A DNA stretch of 64,000 bases from JARRNE01 sp963824085. GTDB lineage: Bacteria; Pseudomonadota; Gammaproteobacteria; Chromatiales; Chromatiaceae. The DNA is taken from positions 106,848-170,847 of the forward strand of contig CAWGNT010000026.1 in the NCBI GenBank assembly GCA_963824085.1. The letters are read 5' to 3'. The position numbers and the translations under genes were made by a program. This document shows positions 1-9,363 of this stretch, piece after piece (position 1 is the first letter of the stretch; the number at the start of each line of letters is the position of its first letter). Below the pieces are notes generated by a model. The model saw nothing but the letters and a program-made list of their open reading frames with translations, was not told the DNA's origin and did not search any database.

Positions 1-1
1 G

Positions 2-901
2 CTGCCGGCCATCGTCGGCCAGATGGTGGCGGCGCGGGGCGCCGAGGAGTCTCCCCACTGGCGCCAGCCAGTGGACCTGGTCGCGCTCCTCGAGACCTGC
101 TTCGCCGAGCTGCCCGTACTGTGGGCGGAAGGCGAGGGGAAAGCCCTTTGGCGGCAGCACACGGCTTTGGCGGAGGCGCTGCTCGGCGATGATCCGATCG
201 GGGTCATGGATTCCCTTAAGGAGGCGATCCGGTCCGGCGCGGCACCGACCGACGTTAGCCGCGCACTCGCCTACGCGGCGGCCATGCGTATCGCCCGGTT
301 CGGCACGTCAAACGAGCACGCCGACTGGGAGACCGCCCACCACACGTTCACCTACTGCAACGCCCTGCACCAGGCCATCAAGCGGGTCTCCGATGGTCGC
401 GTCGAACGGGCGGGCTATACGGAGCTCGTGCGGGGCTTGTTCCACGGCGCCGTAGCCGTGTATCTAACTCGCTATCTCAACGTTCCTCCGGCCCGGATCC
501 CCGGTGACATGGGCGATCGGCTCGACGATCTGCCCGCCGATCCCGAAGTCCTGCGCAGGCAGCTTCTCAATGCCTTCGACCGCCAGCAGGAGGTCGCCAT
601 GGCAGCCAGGGTCGTCGCTCGTTATCTCCTTCTCGGTTACCCGCCCGAGCCGCTCGTGGCGACGCTTGCCCGGGCGCTGTTGCGAGAGGACGCCGGTTTC
701 CACGCCTTCCAGATGCTCGAAGCGGGCGTGCGCCAGTTCCAGGAATGGGGCAATAGTGACCCCGGCAGACACATCCTGGTCGGGGTGGCGCGGTATCTGG
801 CGGCCCATTCGCCAACCGAGCGCGCCGCCTACCAGACCGCAGACATTGCACGCCGGCTCCTGGGCGGGCGCGCGCTCCATGAGCAGCCGGCGGCGGATTG
901 A
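2..901 (+). CDS. C-terminal part of an unidentified helical protein (truncated by window edge)
   Basis: The reading frame is open from base 2, so the gene begins outside the window; an internal ATG at 23 is not necessarily the start. About 299 residues are visible. They are alpha-helical and Ala/Leu/Arg rich, with a conserved-looking core of several His and Tyr residues (HHTFTYCNALHQAIKR near residue 115, then LFHGAVAVYLTRYLNVPPARIP). There is no signal peptide, membrane segment or recognisable catalytic motif in the visible part. I have an unverified impression that similar C-terminal regions occur in long proteins with an N-terminal Rieske domain, but no Rieske motif is present here. It reads in the same direction as the Rrf2-sufS-sufU operon but is separated from it by 173 bp containing a probable promoter. 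Confidence 0.7.
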   Translation: MPAIVGQMVAARGAEESPHWRQPVDLVALLETCFAELPVLWAEGEGKALWRQHTALAEALLGDDPIGVMDSLKEAIRSGAAPTDVSRALAYAAAMRIARFGTSNEHADWETAHHTFTYCNALHQAIKRVSDGRVERAGYTELVRGLFHGAVAVYLTRYLNVPPARIPGDMGDRLDDLPADPEVLRRQLLNAFDRQQEVAMAARVVARYLLLGYPPEPLVATLARALLREDAGFHAFQMLEAGVRQFQEWGNSDPGRHILVGVARYLAAHSPTERAAYQTADIARRLLGGRALHEQPAAD

Positions 902-1045
902 GCAGCGGCGTGGATACCGGCGCGGTTGGGCTCCGGCGGCAAGGTCCGTCGGGCCTCCGTGACCTCACGCATGGTCGCGCCTTCCAAGATCCGGCGAAAA
1001 CCCCATTAGGAGAGCACTTGACGCGGCTAAAACAGCACTGTATTG

Positions 1046-1059
1046 GTACTCAATAGTAC
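1046..1059. promoter_or_regulatory. Palindromic operator candidate upstream of the Rrf2 gene
   Basis: GTACT-CAAT-AGTAC is a perfect 5+4+5 inverted repeat 15 bp before the GTG start of the Rrf2 regulator. A TTGACG hexamer at 1018-1023 stands 17 bp before TATTGG (1041-1046), so the palindrome would overlap the -10/start region. Rrf2-family proteins commonly autoregulate through short palindromes over their own promoter. Autoregulation here is an inference. Confidence 0.5.
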
Positions 1060-1074
1060 AGAGGAACACGACCC

Positions 1075-1569
1075 GTGCTGACGCTGAGCAGGCTGAGTGA
1101 CTATGCGATCGTGGTGGTCTCCCGCCTGGCGGCTCGGGGCGGAGGTCAAGCGAGCGCGCGCGCTTTGGCGCAGGAGACGCGTATTCCGCTGCCGACGGTG
1201 ATCAAGCTGCTGAAGCTCCTTACGGCCAAAGGGGCACTGGCGTCGATCCAGGGACGCAAGGGCGGTTACCGGCTGGCGCGCCCACCCGCCGCTATCTCGG
1301 TCATCGAGATCATCGAAGCGGTCGAAGGCCCCATCGCACTGACCGAATGCAACCGTGAGGCCTCTGCTTGCCGCATCGAGCCGACCTGCGGCGTGCACCG
1401 ACACTGGCTGGTGATCAATACGGCGATCCGTGATGCGCTGACCCGCATCAGCGTCGCGGAGCTCGCAGGCCCCGTTGTTCCGCTCGCGAGCTGGATACCG
1501 GTCAGCGTGGGCGGCGTGCCCGCCGCCGGACCGGTGCTGAAGAGCCCTATCACATCCACCCGAGGCTAA
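1075..1569 (+). CDS. Rrf2-family transcriptional regulator (SUF/Fe-S type)
   Basis: 164 residues with a GTG start. The N-terminal winged helix-turn-helix (residues about 1-60) carries the typical Rrf2 opening (LSRLSDYAIVVVSRLA) and the GRKGGYRLARPP wing. Three cysteines follow (ECNREASACRIEPTC, about residues 98-112), the usual ligand set for a [2Fe-2S] or [4Fe-4S] cluster in IscR/NsrR/SufR-like members. The gene lies 6 bp before sufS, so it most likely senses Fe-S status and controls this cysteine desulfurase/scaffold operon and itself. The tail after residue 140 is Pro/Val rich and longer than usual. The family is clear; the exact subfamily is not. Confidence 0.9.
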   Translation: MLTLSRLSDYAIVVVSRLAARGGGQASARALAQETRIPLPTVIKLLKLLTAKGALASIQGRKGGYRLARPPAAISVIEIIEAVEGPIALTECNREASACRIEPTCGVHRHWLVINTAIRDALTRISVAELAGPVVPLASWIPVSVGGVPAAGPVLKSPITSTRG

Positions 1570-1575
1570 CCGACC

Positions 1576-2822
<1,247 letters not shown>

Positions 2823-2826
<4 letters not shown>

Positions 2827-3278
2827 ACGACGAGCTTACCGACCTGTACCAGGAGCTCATCTTGGACCACAGCCGCCACCCGCATAACTTTCGCGTCATG
2901 GAGGGGTCCAGCCGTGTCGTCGATGCCCACAACCCCCTGTGCGGCGATACGCTCAAGCTCTATGTGCGGCTCGCTGAGGGGCGCATCGTCGACGCGTCGT
3001 TCAAGGGCCGGGGCTGCGCTATCTCCATGGCCTCGGCATCCATGCTTACCGACCGGGTCAAGGGCTGTAGCGTCGAAGAAGCCAAGGGCCTGTTCGAGAC
3101 GATGCACGATCTTTTGACCGGCGCGCAGCCGCCCACCGGGCGGGCTGACCTTGGCGAGTTGGAGTCGTTGGCAGGAGTGCGCAACTACCCCATGCGGGTC
3201 AAGTGCGCCACCCTGGGCTGGCATGCTCTCAAGGCGGCCCTGGGCGAGGACGAGCCGCAGAGCGTGAGCACCGAATAG
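2823..3278 (+). CDS. sufU: SufU-type Fe-S assembly / sulfur-transfer protein
   Basis: 151 residues of the IscU/NifU N-terminal fold. The three conserved cysteines and Asp are in place: NPLCGD (Cys40, Asp42), GRGCAIS (Cys65) and VKCATLGW (Cys128). An insertion of about 20 residues between the second and third cysteine (about 82-120) is the mark of SufU as opposed to IscU. The start codon overlaps the sufS stop by 4 bp, so translation is probably coupled. In Gram-positive systems SufU accepts the persulfide from SufS; the same pairing is expected here. The C-terminal tail after residue 140 is acidic and probably disordered. Confidence 0.93.
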
Positions 3279-3686
3279 GGCACCCTTCGACTCGCCCCGA
3301 AAGTTGGCGGGTCGCCAGGAGCTTCCATGAGCGCCCACATGCAGTGAGATGAACGCGATGAGCAGATGGGTCGATGCGGCGGCGCCCGAGGCGAGTGTCC
3401 CCAAGCAGCGGGTGGGGGTCGACCTGGAGGGCATGGCGGTCGTCGCGATCGGGTTCTTGGCGCATGGGGCATGGAGGCCAGTCGAGGATGGTCCGCCCGA
3501 GGTCGAACTGCTGTGGCGCATTCCCGGAGCATGTGCCGATGTTCATGAGGATCAAGAGTCCCGAACGGCCGATCCCCTCTCGCCCAGAAACGCAAAAGTT
3601 GGGCGAGTTCGGTATATCCTGCCGTCGGCCACGGCGGGCCGCGTGTCCAAAAAAGCCGTGCGTGCTTACCCACGAGAGAGAGCAGA
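3279..3686. other. Intergenic region, no supported gene
   Basis: 408 bp between sufU and the DUF2750 gene. Open frames exist on both strands (for example 3349-3690 plus), but they share bases with longer sufU shadows and give low-complexity translations with no recognisable motif or good ribosome site. No terminator with a T-run is visible after sufU. It may hold the remnant of a decayed gene. Confidence 0.4.
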
Positions 3687-4091
3687 ATGAACGACACAGT
3701 CAGTGAAGCCCAAGAGAACCACGACCGCTTCGTGCGCGACGTGATATACAGCGGCGTGGTCTGGGGCCTCAAATCCGATCGCGGCTGGGCCGTTTGCGAG
3801 TCCGCGGAATACGAGGACACCGAGGTCTATCCCTTTTGGTCCGACGAGGCAGATGCCCGCATCCACTGCACCGACGACTGGGCGGATTATGTGCCGGCAA
3901 CACTGGATCTCGACCTTTTCATTGACACCTGGCTCGCCGGCATGAGTGAGGACGGGGTGTTGGTCGGGACCAATTGGGACGCGGACCTGTCTGGCATGGA
4001 AGTGGAGCCCGGAGACCTGGCGGGGGAATTGTTGGGCGAAAATTTCCAGTCGGATCCGGACCGTGATAGCGGTACATCGTTGAACCACTGA
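3687..4091 (+). CDS. DUF2750 domain protein
   Basis: 134 residues, acidic. It matches the DUF2750 pattern: an N-terminal RFVRDVIYSGVVWGLKSDRGWAVCES segment, then VYPFWSDEADARIHCTDDWADYVP and a C-terminal DLFIDTWLAGMSEDGVLVGTNWD. Members are small cytoplasmic proteins of unknown function, often found singly in accessory DNA and sometimes in immunity-type contexts. AGAGAGAGCAG immediately before the ATG provides a purine-rich ribosome site. Neighbours on both sides are long non-coding stretches, so it looks like a stand-alone gene. Confidence 0.85.
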   Translation: MNDTVSEAQENHDRFVRDVIYSGVVWGLKSDRGWAVCESAEYEDTEVYPFWSDEADARIHCTDDWADYVPATLDLDLFIDTWLAGMSEDGVLVGTNWDADLSGMEVEPGDLAGELLGENFQSDPDRDSGTSLNH

Positions 4092-4604
4092 TGGCCTAAA
4101 GTGTTGTCGCTCACTTTATCCCACCGGATTTTCTCAGAATATTCCGCGCTGGATCTGGCGGGTTCGGCCACGGCTGTTGCCGAGGCTTGTGCGCCCTGAC
4201 TATCCTGACTATCGTAAGGCGCTTGGGTCGTCGTTACGGCAGCAACCGGCCACAAGCAGACGTTCGAGCATGACGGAAATTCGTGGCCAGCGAGCTTCAT
4301 CCCCGTTTTCGCTGGGCTAAGGTACGACTGTAACTTGGGAAGCCTTCCTTTCGCCCTTGTAGCCTCAAGCTACGGAATCTGCTGCAGCTCAAATTTGGCT
4401 TCCTTCACCGGAATTTAATATCAAGTACCTCCTGATCCCGCCAAGGGTCTAACCCAGTTCGATATTGGCAAGATATCTGATGGGTATCGCAGTAAGAGCA
4501 AGACCGGCGTCGGATCTTATCCTCTTGCTGGCTATTGTACCTATTAGTGGTGACCCTCTGGCGAGAGTCTTGCGGAACGGTTCTGATTGCGGCATCGTGA
4601 CGAC
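4092..4604. other. Intergenic region with one copy of a dispersed motif
   Basis: 513 bp without a supported gene. Bases 4219-4232 and 4242-4265 match, in the same order and strand, two blocks in the next intergenic region (5611-5624 and 5675-5697): a CGCTTGGGTCGTC block and a GCAACCGGCCA-AAGC-GAC block. GC content is lower than in the flanking core genes. Confidence 0.4.
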
Positions 4605-5498
4605 ATGAATGAGCCGGATCACATTCCCATGATATTTCTTGCCGGTCCGCCAGGTGCCGGAAAGACCGTATTGGGAAACAACGTCTGTGCGGAACTCAAC
4701 CTCAGATTCCTCGATTTTTCCCGTTCTAACAAGCCGCAGGCTATCGATGCTGAAAGGCAAGCCCTGGAAGCGGCCATCGGGGAACGTTCAGCCGATGTCA
4801 TTGCTCTTTCCTGGGGACTCCAACAGCACGCAGGGGCGCTTACGTTGACACGGCGCTCTGGTGTTGTGCTCCTGCTCTGGGCTCACCCTCTGGACATGCA
4901 GACCCGCTCAGGCTATGCGCAACCCCTGTTTACCCCCCTCAAGAACCTGGAGACCCGAGGCGGTTTTGGACGCACTGGTAGCCGTTGTCGCGAGTTCCGG
5001 CGCCTGAATCGCGCCTGCCACGGAACCCTGATGCTGGTGGATGTTCCTCTGGGAAAAGCGGCTGAAGATCTGAAGGACTATATCCTCTGGATTGGGACGC
5101 AGCATTCGAAGCCGCCCGCGATTCGGGAGGGTCTGATAACCTGGGCCAGAGAGTGGCAACAGGATTTCAGCGCAAACCGATCAGCCGTAGAGATCATCGT
5201 CGATGCCATGGCGCGATACACCCTGCACCTCAAGTCGCAGGGCGTATCGCCTCGCAAGCTGTCAGAGGTATACGCAGATCTGAATGCAGCCGGTATGTTG
5301 GTCATGATGTACGATGCACCTAAAGGCAAGAACGCCGAGCGAATACTCAGCCGGTTTGATGGCCCCCCCTGGATCCTTGAGTTTGAGCGGAAGTTCTCCG
5401 ATTCATCCAGTGCCATAACGCGATACGAAAGGAACCTAGAGGGATTTGGTCGGTTCCTACAACAATCTGGCCTGTTGCGTATGGAGGAAGAGGAATAG
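4605..5498 (+). CDS. P-loop NTPase of unknown function (shikimate-kinase-like N-terminus)
   Basis: 297 residues from ATG 4605; a TTG at 4587 in frame would add six residues. Neither has a strong ribosome site. The N-terminal half has a Walker A motif, GPPGAGKT (residues 14-21), in the arrangement of small nucleoside/shikimate kinases, and a hydrophobic strand GVVLLLWAHP that could precede a Walker B region. A helical C-terminal half with many charged residues follows (AIREGLITWAREWQQDF; KFSDSSSAITRYERNLEGF). The substrate is unknown. No partner gene is adjacent. Confidence 0.75.
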   Translation: MNEPDHIPMIFLAGPPGAGKTVLGNNVCAELNLRFLDFSRSNKPQAIDAERQALEAAIGERSADVIALSWGLQQHAGALTLTRRSGVVLLLWAHPLDMQTRSGYAQPLFTPLKNLETRGGFGRTGSRCREFRRLNRACHGTLMLVDVPLGKAAEDLKDYILWIGTQHSKPPAIREGLITWAREWQQDFSANRSAVEIIVDAMARYTLHLKSQGVSPRKLSEVYADLNAAGMLVMMYDAPKGKNAERILSRFDGPPWILEFERKFSDSSSAITRYERNLEGFGRFLQQSGLLRMEEEE

Positions 5499-5610
5499 AC
5501 GCGTTTCCGGATCGCTACCAGCTATGCTGCTAGATCCTTGCTATGTTTGAGTGTAGTGGAAGGCGGCACGTGGCCCGCTGAGCTTCGCGTTATCCGTAGA
5601 TTGTGACGTG

Positions 5611-5697
5611 CGCTTTGGGTCGTCTCCTGCCTCTGGCGGTCTTTCGCGCCCCTCGCATCCCGCTGCCAACGGGCGCAACCGGCCAGAAGCGGACCTC
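5611..5697 (+). repeat. Second copy of dispersed two-block motif (partner at 4219-4265)
   Basis: CGCTTTGGGTCGTC (5611-5624) and a GCAACCGGCCAGAAGCGGAC block (5675-5694) repeat the blocks at 4219-4232 and 4242-4261 with one or two mismatches each. The blocks are about 50 bp apart here but under 10 bp apart in the first copy. Both copies lie in non-coding DNA next to accessory genes. The nature of the repeat is unknown. Confidence 0.4.
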
Positions 5698-5874
5698 GGA
5701 CTCCCAAAGGACTCCCATTGTGAACAACGTATACTTGCGCAGGGGCCGCTTGACTCTTGGGACAGTCCGCGCGTTCGGGGTGGTCCAATTTTTCGGGATA
5801 GACTGATGTCCATCGAGCTCAGCCAGCATAGACATCAGTCCATTCCACTATTAGCTGCAACAGGAATCAGCAGT

Positions 5875-6489
5875 ATGTACAACTTTCCAGAAACAAAAAA
5901 GAAGCTGAAAAGCCGAATATCGAGCTACAAATCCTCCTTATTGAAGGAGAAAAAGAAATTTGGCTATGTAGACGATGGTGAAGGAAAGAGATACTTGCTT
6001 TTTGCTTTGTATTTTGTATTGAATGATATTGAAGAAACGAAAGATTACATTAAATGGTATGAAAAAGAGTTTTCAGATGATATAGGAGAGCCAATCCAAA
6101 AACTGTGCTGGGCTTTAATCTTACGAAGAATGGGTAATGAGCTAGAAGCAAAAAAGATGTTGGCAGAAACAATGCTGTCGAATTTATACATCATACCAAA
6201 GCTTCTTGGTCACGAAATAAAGGAGTATGATATTCGGCACTCATCAAGTGATCAGGATATTGGATACTTTAGCTACCTGCCCAAGGAAGTAACTGCTTCC
6301 ATAACAGAAATCGACACCAAATGGCTGCGTCAGGAGTATGACTCGCCTGAATTTCGGCACATAAGGCAGCGCTATATCGAAATTTACCATAAGCTAAAGT
6401 TTACTAAAGAAGTTGACGAGCGGGAACGTTTATTATCTGAGTCGCATTCGCTTCTGGATGCTTTTTCAGAAAAAGCAGCTTACCCGTGA
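5875..6489 (+). CDS. AT-rich hypothetical protein, probably helical-repeat (TPR-like)
   Basis: 204 residues from ATG 5875, chosen because AGGA lies nine bases upstream and because base composition changes to AT-rich at this point; an in-frame ATG at 5806 would add 23 residues. The protein is Lys/Glu/Ile/Tyr rich with paired amphipathic helices (YLLFALYFVLNDIEETKDY; LCWALILRRMGNELEAKKML) suggestive of TPR-like hairpins. There is no signal peptide. Its codon use (AAA, AAT, ATA, TTT) is strikingly unlike every neighbour, which indicates recent transfer from a low-GC source. The stop lies just before a candidate integron-type core site (6491-6497). Confidence 0.75.
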   Translation: MYNFPETKKKLKSRISSYKSSLLKEKKKFGYVDDGEGKRYLLFALYFVLNDIEETKDYIKWYEKEFSDDIGEPIQKLCWALILRRMGNELEAKKMLAETMLSNLYIIPKLLGHEIKEYDIRHSSSDQDIGYFSYLPKEVTASITEIDTKWLRQEYDSPEFRHIRQRYIEIYHKLKFTKEVDERERLLSESHSLLDAFSEKAAYP

Positions 6490-6527
6490 CGTTGGGCGAC
6501 GGAACAGACCTTGCGCAGGAAGATGTG

Positions 6528-7154
6528 ATGACGACCGCCGTATGGGCGGCGCTCGCCATCGCACTTGCCCTCGGATGGTTCGCGTGGCGCAATGCGTCTA
6601 GGCGTTTCCGTCTCCCGTGTCCCGCCTGGTTGTCCTGGCTTGTTGAATTGGACAATCCTGTCGCCCGAGAGAATCGGGCAAAACGAATCATTGAGCACCT
6701 ATCCATTGTTCCCGGCATGACCATTGTCGATGCCGGATGTGGACCTGGCCGTTTGGCGATTCCGCTATCGGTTGCCACGGGGACGTGCGGTGAGGTCGTC
6801 GCCATGGATGCCCAGGAGGCAATGACGGCAATCGTTGGACGCAAGGCGCGCGACCGAGGGCTCCAGAACATCAGACTCATCTCGTCGCCGTTAGGGGGTG
6901 GAGCTCTGAAAGCGGAGCATTTCGATAGGGCTGTCTTGGTGACCGTACTTGGAGAAATACCAGATAGGGAATCCGCCATGTCGGAACTGTACCGGGCACT
7001 GAAACCTGGCGGGATCCTTTCTGTCACGGAGACCGTCTTCGATCCACACTATCAGAATCGGATAACGGTGCTTCGACTTGCCGAAGCAGTCGGATTTCGC
7101 CTACGGGCCACATTTGGGAATCGACTGGCGTACACAGTGCACTTCGAGAAGTAA
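6528..7154 (+). CDS. Class I SAM-dependent methyltransferase with N-terminal membrane anchor
   Basis: 208 residues from ATG 6528, preceded by AGGAAG six bases upstream; an upstream GTG at 6486 is less likely. Residues 4-20 form one hydrophobic helix, so the enzyme is probably membrane-anchored. The methyltransferase core follows: motif I IVDAGCGPGR (residues 66-75), acidic motif II VAMDAQEAM, motif IV-like FDRAVLVTVLGEIPD and the post-motif LKPGGILSVTE. The fold resembles UbiE/MenG-type enzymes; the substrate is unknown. The gene is bracketed by GTTGGGC (6491-6497) and GCCCAAC (7156-7162), as expected for an integron gene cassette. Confidence 0.85.
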   Translation: MTTAVWAALAIALALGWFAWRNASRRFRLPCPAWLSWLVELDNPVARENRAKRIIEHLSIVPGMTIVDAGCGPGRLAIPLSVATGTCGEVVAMDAQEAMTAIVGRKARDRGLQNIRLISSPLGGGALKAEHFDRAVLVTVLGEIPDRESAMSELYRALKPGGILSVTETVFDPHYQNRITVLRLAEAVGFRLRATFGNRLAYTVHFEK

Positions 7155-7155
7155 C

Positions 7156-7210
7156 GCCCAACCATCGGCTCCAGCCGCGTGGGCAAGCCGCCTAAGCCCT
7201 CACGTTAGCG
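7156..7210 (+). repeat. attC-like recombination site (candidate)
   Basis: GCCCAAC (7156-7162) begins two bases after the methyltransferase stop and is the exact reverse complement of GTTGGGC at 6491-6497 ahead of the gene, the relation expected between R'' and the leading edge of one integron cassette. GGCT (7167-7170) and AGCC (7195-7198) form a second inner pair, spaced four and five bases from the outer boxes. The site ends in GTTAGCG (7204-7210). Total length is 55 bp. No integrase gene is in the window and the R' box deviates from GTTRRRY at one position, so this is a candidate only. Confidence 0.4.
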
Positions 7211-7364
7211 GGATCATGAGCGTCTCCTCCGGGTCGGGTCCTGCCTCTGAGCGCCGTTCCAGCCCCAGACCCGTCGAACTAACGCAACTAGTCAAGTCCC
7301 GACGCCCACCTGCCGCTCTTGGGCGGCAGGCGCACGCAGTTGCGGGCTACAAAGATCCGGGCAG

Positions 7365-8411
7365 CTACTCACCGGAGAACAGGGCAAGGCCCCGCTCATC
7401 GTTCATCTCCAGTGCGCTCCCGCTGCCGCGCGCAACGCAGGTGAGGGGATCCTCGGCCACCACGACCGGCAGACCTGTCTCCTCCTGCAACAAGCGATCG
7501 AGGTCGCGCAGCAATGCACCGCCACCGGTAAGCACGATGCCCTGCTCGGCCACGTCAGCCCCCAGATCCGGAGGGGTCTGGTCCAACGTCGTTTTCACAG
7601 CCCCGATAATATGCGACAGCGGGTCTTGCAAGGCGTCCAAAATCTCGACGGTGTTCAGAGTGAACCTGCGCGGGATCCCCTCGGCGAGATTGCGGCCGAT
7701 GACCTCCATCTCCCGGACCACTTTGCCGGGAAATGCGGAGCCGATTTCATGCTTGATACGCTCGGCAGTGGACTCGCCGATCAACGTGCCATGGTTGCGG
7801 CGCACGTAGTTGCGGATGGCCTCGTCAAAACGATCGCCGCCGACCCGAACGGAATTCGAGTAGACGATGCCGTCGCCCGAGGTGACCGCGACCTGCGAGA
7901 TCCCTCCACCGATGTCCAGCACCATGGAGCCACGAGCCTCATCCACCGGAAGTCCGGCCCCCAAGGCCGCGGCCAACGGCTCTTCGAGCAGAAACACCTC
8001 CCGGGCGCCAGCGCCGGCCACGGACTCCTTGACGGCGCGGCGTTCCACCTGGCTCGCGCAGCAGGGGACACAGATCAGCACGTGCGGGCTAGGCCGGACG
8101 ATCCGGCTCTTGTGCACCTTATGGATAAAGTACTGGAGCATCTTCTCGGTAATCGTGAAGTCGCCGATGAGGCCGCCCTTCAGGGGTCGTATGGGCGTCA
8201 TGTTCTGCGGCGTACGACCGAGCATCTGCCTGGTCTCCTCCCCGACTGCGGCAACTGCCTTGGCCCCTGAAGAGCGGTCCTGCCGGATCGCCACAACCGA
8301 CGGCTCGTTGAGCACAATGCCCTGTCCGCGAGCGTAGATGAGCGTGTTGGCGGTTCCGAGATCGATCGCCAGATCGCTGGAAAACACCGCTCGAAGGCCT
8401 CGCAGCAACAT
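7365..8411 (-). CDS. mreB: MreB/Mbl-type rod-shape actin homologue (orphan)
   Basis: 348 residues from ATG 8411; the frame extends 42 codons further upstream but MreB proteins begin at this MLLRGLRAVFSSDLAIDLG segment. The actin-ATPase motifs are present: phosphate 1 DLAIDLGTANTLIY, phosphate 2 MVLDIGGGISQVAV and the adenosine motif GIVLTGGGALLRDLD. MreB polymerises under the cytoplasmic membrane and organises lateral wall synthesis. No mreC or mreD follows, and the gene sits among accessory genes, so it is likely a second, stand-alone copy rather than the primary one. It diverges from typical MreB near residue 120 (SPHVLICVPCCASQVERRAVKES), but no key motif is missing. Confidence 0.93.
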   Translation of the reverse strand: MLLRGLRAVFSSDLAIDLGTANTLIYARGQGIVLNEPSVVAIRQDRSSGAKAVAAVGEETRQMLGRTPQNMTPIRPLKGGLIGDFTITEKMLQYFIHKVHKSRIVRPSPHVLICVPCCASQVERRAVKESVAGAGAREVFLLEEPLAAALGAGLPVDEARGSMVLDIGGGISQVAVTSGDGIVYSNSVRVGGDRFDEAIRNYVRRNHGTLIGESTAERIKHEIGSAFPGKVVREMEVIGRNLAEGIPRRFTLNTVEILDALQDPLSHIIGAVKTTLDQTPPDLGADVAEQGIVLTGGGALLRDLDRLLQEETGLPVVVAEDPLTCVARGSGSALEMNDERGLALFSGE

Positions 8412-9023
8412 CACGGACTTACCCCAAGAAAGTCGCGCCGGAAGAAGTTCAGATCTCCGCCCTCTCGGAGCGGGCGGGACTGGTGGAAACCCTACAAAAG
8501 CGCGATCCGTACAAGAGGGAACAAAGTCACAAAGCAATCATTTGCTGTCGCCCACCCGGTTTCGCTTGGGGTTGGGGCAATCACAACTCGGTCGCGCCCC
8601 ATGTGATCGGACATCAATTGGGCCGCGGCGGGCCGCTGGCTGTGGCGTTGGCCGACGACCGACAGCTCTGAGCTGATCGCTGCCACATGCGACCACAAGA
8701 GGTCTAATGCAGCGAGTTGGTACAGATGCGCCTCCGTCACCAAACCAGCAAAAGGGGTCGATTGACACCCAGCCGGAGCCAGCGATCCACATAGCTGGAT
8801 CACAACGGCTGCCATTCCGTGGCCTGCAGCTGACGTTCAGCAGTCCCACTCTAGGAGACCGCAATGGCTCGTCAGCCGACAGCCAGATTCAACGCTCCAT
8901 CGGAGCCGACCTCGGGCGAGCCCAGCCACCGCTGAAGCCGCGGGGAGGATCCACGTCGGAGACCGCGCACGCATCGAGCGCGATCGCAGTCTACGTCACC
9001 GGTCGAATCAACGAGGTGATTTT
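8412..9023. other. Intergenic region, no supported gene
   Basis: 612 bp upstream of mreB. It must contain the mreB promoter (read leftwards), but no strong -35/-10 pair stands out. The translations available (for example 8707-9063 plus) are Pro/Ser/Arg rich without motifs. Confidence 0.4.
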
Positions 9024-9203
9024 GTGCTCGTCCATGAGGGGAAGATGGCACCGACTGACCTGAAGATGGCGACCGGTCTGGACCCAGTGATCTCGCTGGT
9101 CCCGCTGACCCCAGAGGCCGAGCCCTACCGGGTAGCCTTGGTGGTCTTGGAGCCAGAGAACTATGCGGAGGCTGCAGTAGCCGCTGTGCGCGGTTCAGCT
9201 TGA
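9024..9203 (+). CDS. Small hypothetical protein (59 aa)
   Basis: GTG start preceded by GAGG seven bases upstream. The translation has a beta-strand-like core (VISLVPLTPEAEPYRVALVVLEPENY) and an Ala-rich end (AEAAVAAVRGSA), much more protein-like than the surrounding frames. I do not recognise it. It ends three bases before the first CRISPR-like repeat. The frame remains open upstream of the GTG for some distance, so it may be the tail of a decayed longer gene. Confidence 0.4.
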   Translation: MLVHEGKMAPTDLKMATGLDPVISLVPLTPEAEPYRVALVVLEPENYAEAAVAAVRGSA

Positions 9204-9206
9204 AGG

Positions 9207-9363
9207 GTTCCGAATCCCCATGAGGGATTATGAGCTAAAGAAATTACTTGCGCCGACTGCGGCTCGCTAAGTTTCGAATCCCGATGGGGGCAATGAGTTG
9301 TGGCGAGCTATGGCCACCAAGGTCCAGGGGCCACGTTCCGAATCCCGAGGAGGGAAAGGAGAC
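9207..9363 (+). CRISPR. Degenerate CRISPR-like array, three repeats at 64-bp period
   Basis: Repeats begin at 9207, 9271 and 9335, exactly 64 bp apart each time. The first 20 bases agree at 17-18 positions in every pair (consensus GTTCCGAATCCCGATGAGGG), and weaker similarity (ATGAG / ATGAG / AGGAG) continues to about base 28. The intervening 35 or so bases are unrelated to each other, as spacers would be. The repeat has the GTTnC...ATGAGGG form seen in several type I/III repeats. No cas genes are in the window and the repeats have diverged, so this looks like an orphan or decaying array. Confidence 0.45.

Noticed and set aside
9207..9285. GTTCCGAATCCC and GTTTCGAATCCC resemble the T-arm of a tRNA gene
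   Set aside because: No acceptor, D or anticodon stem can be built around either site; the 64-bp periodic repeat explains them better.
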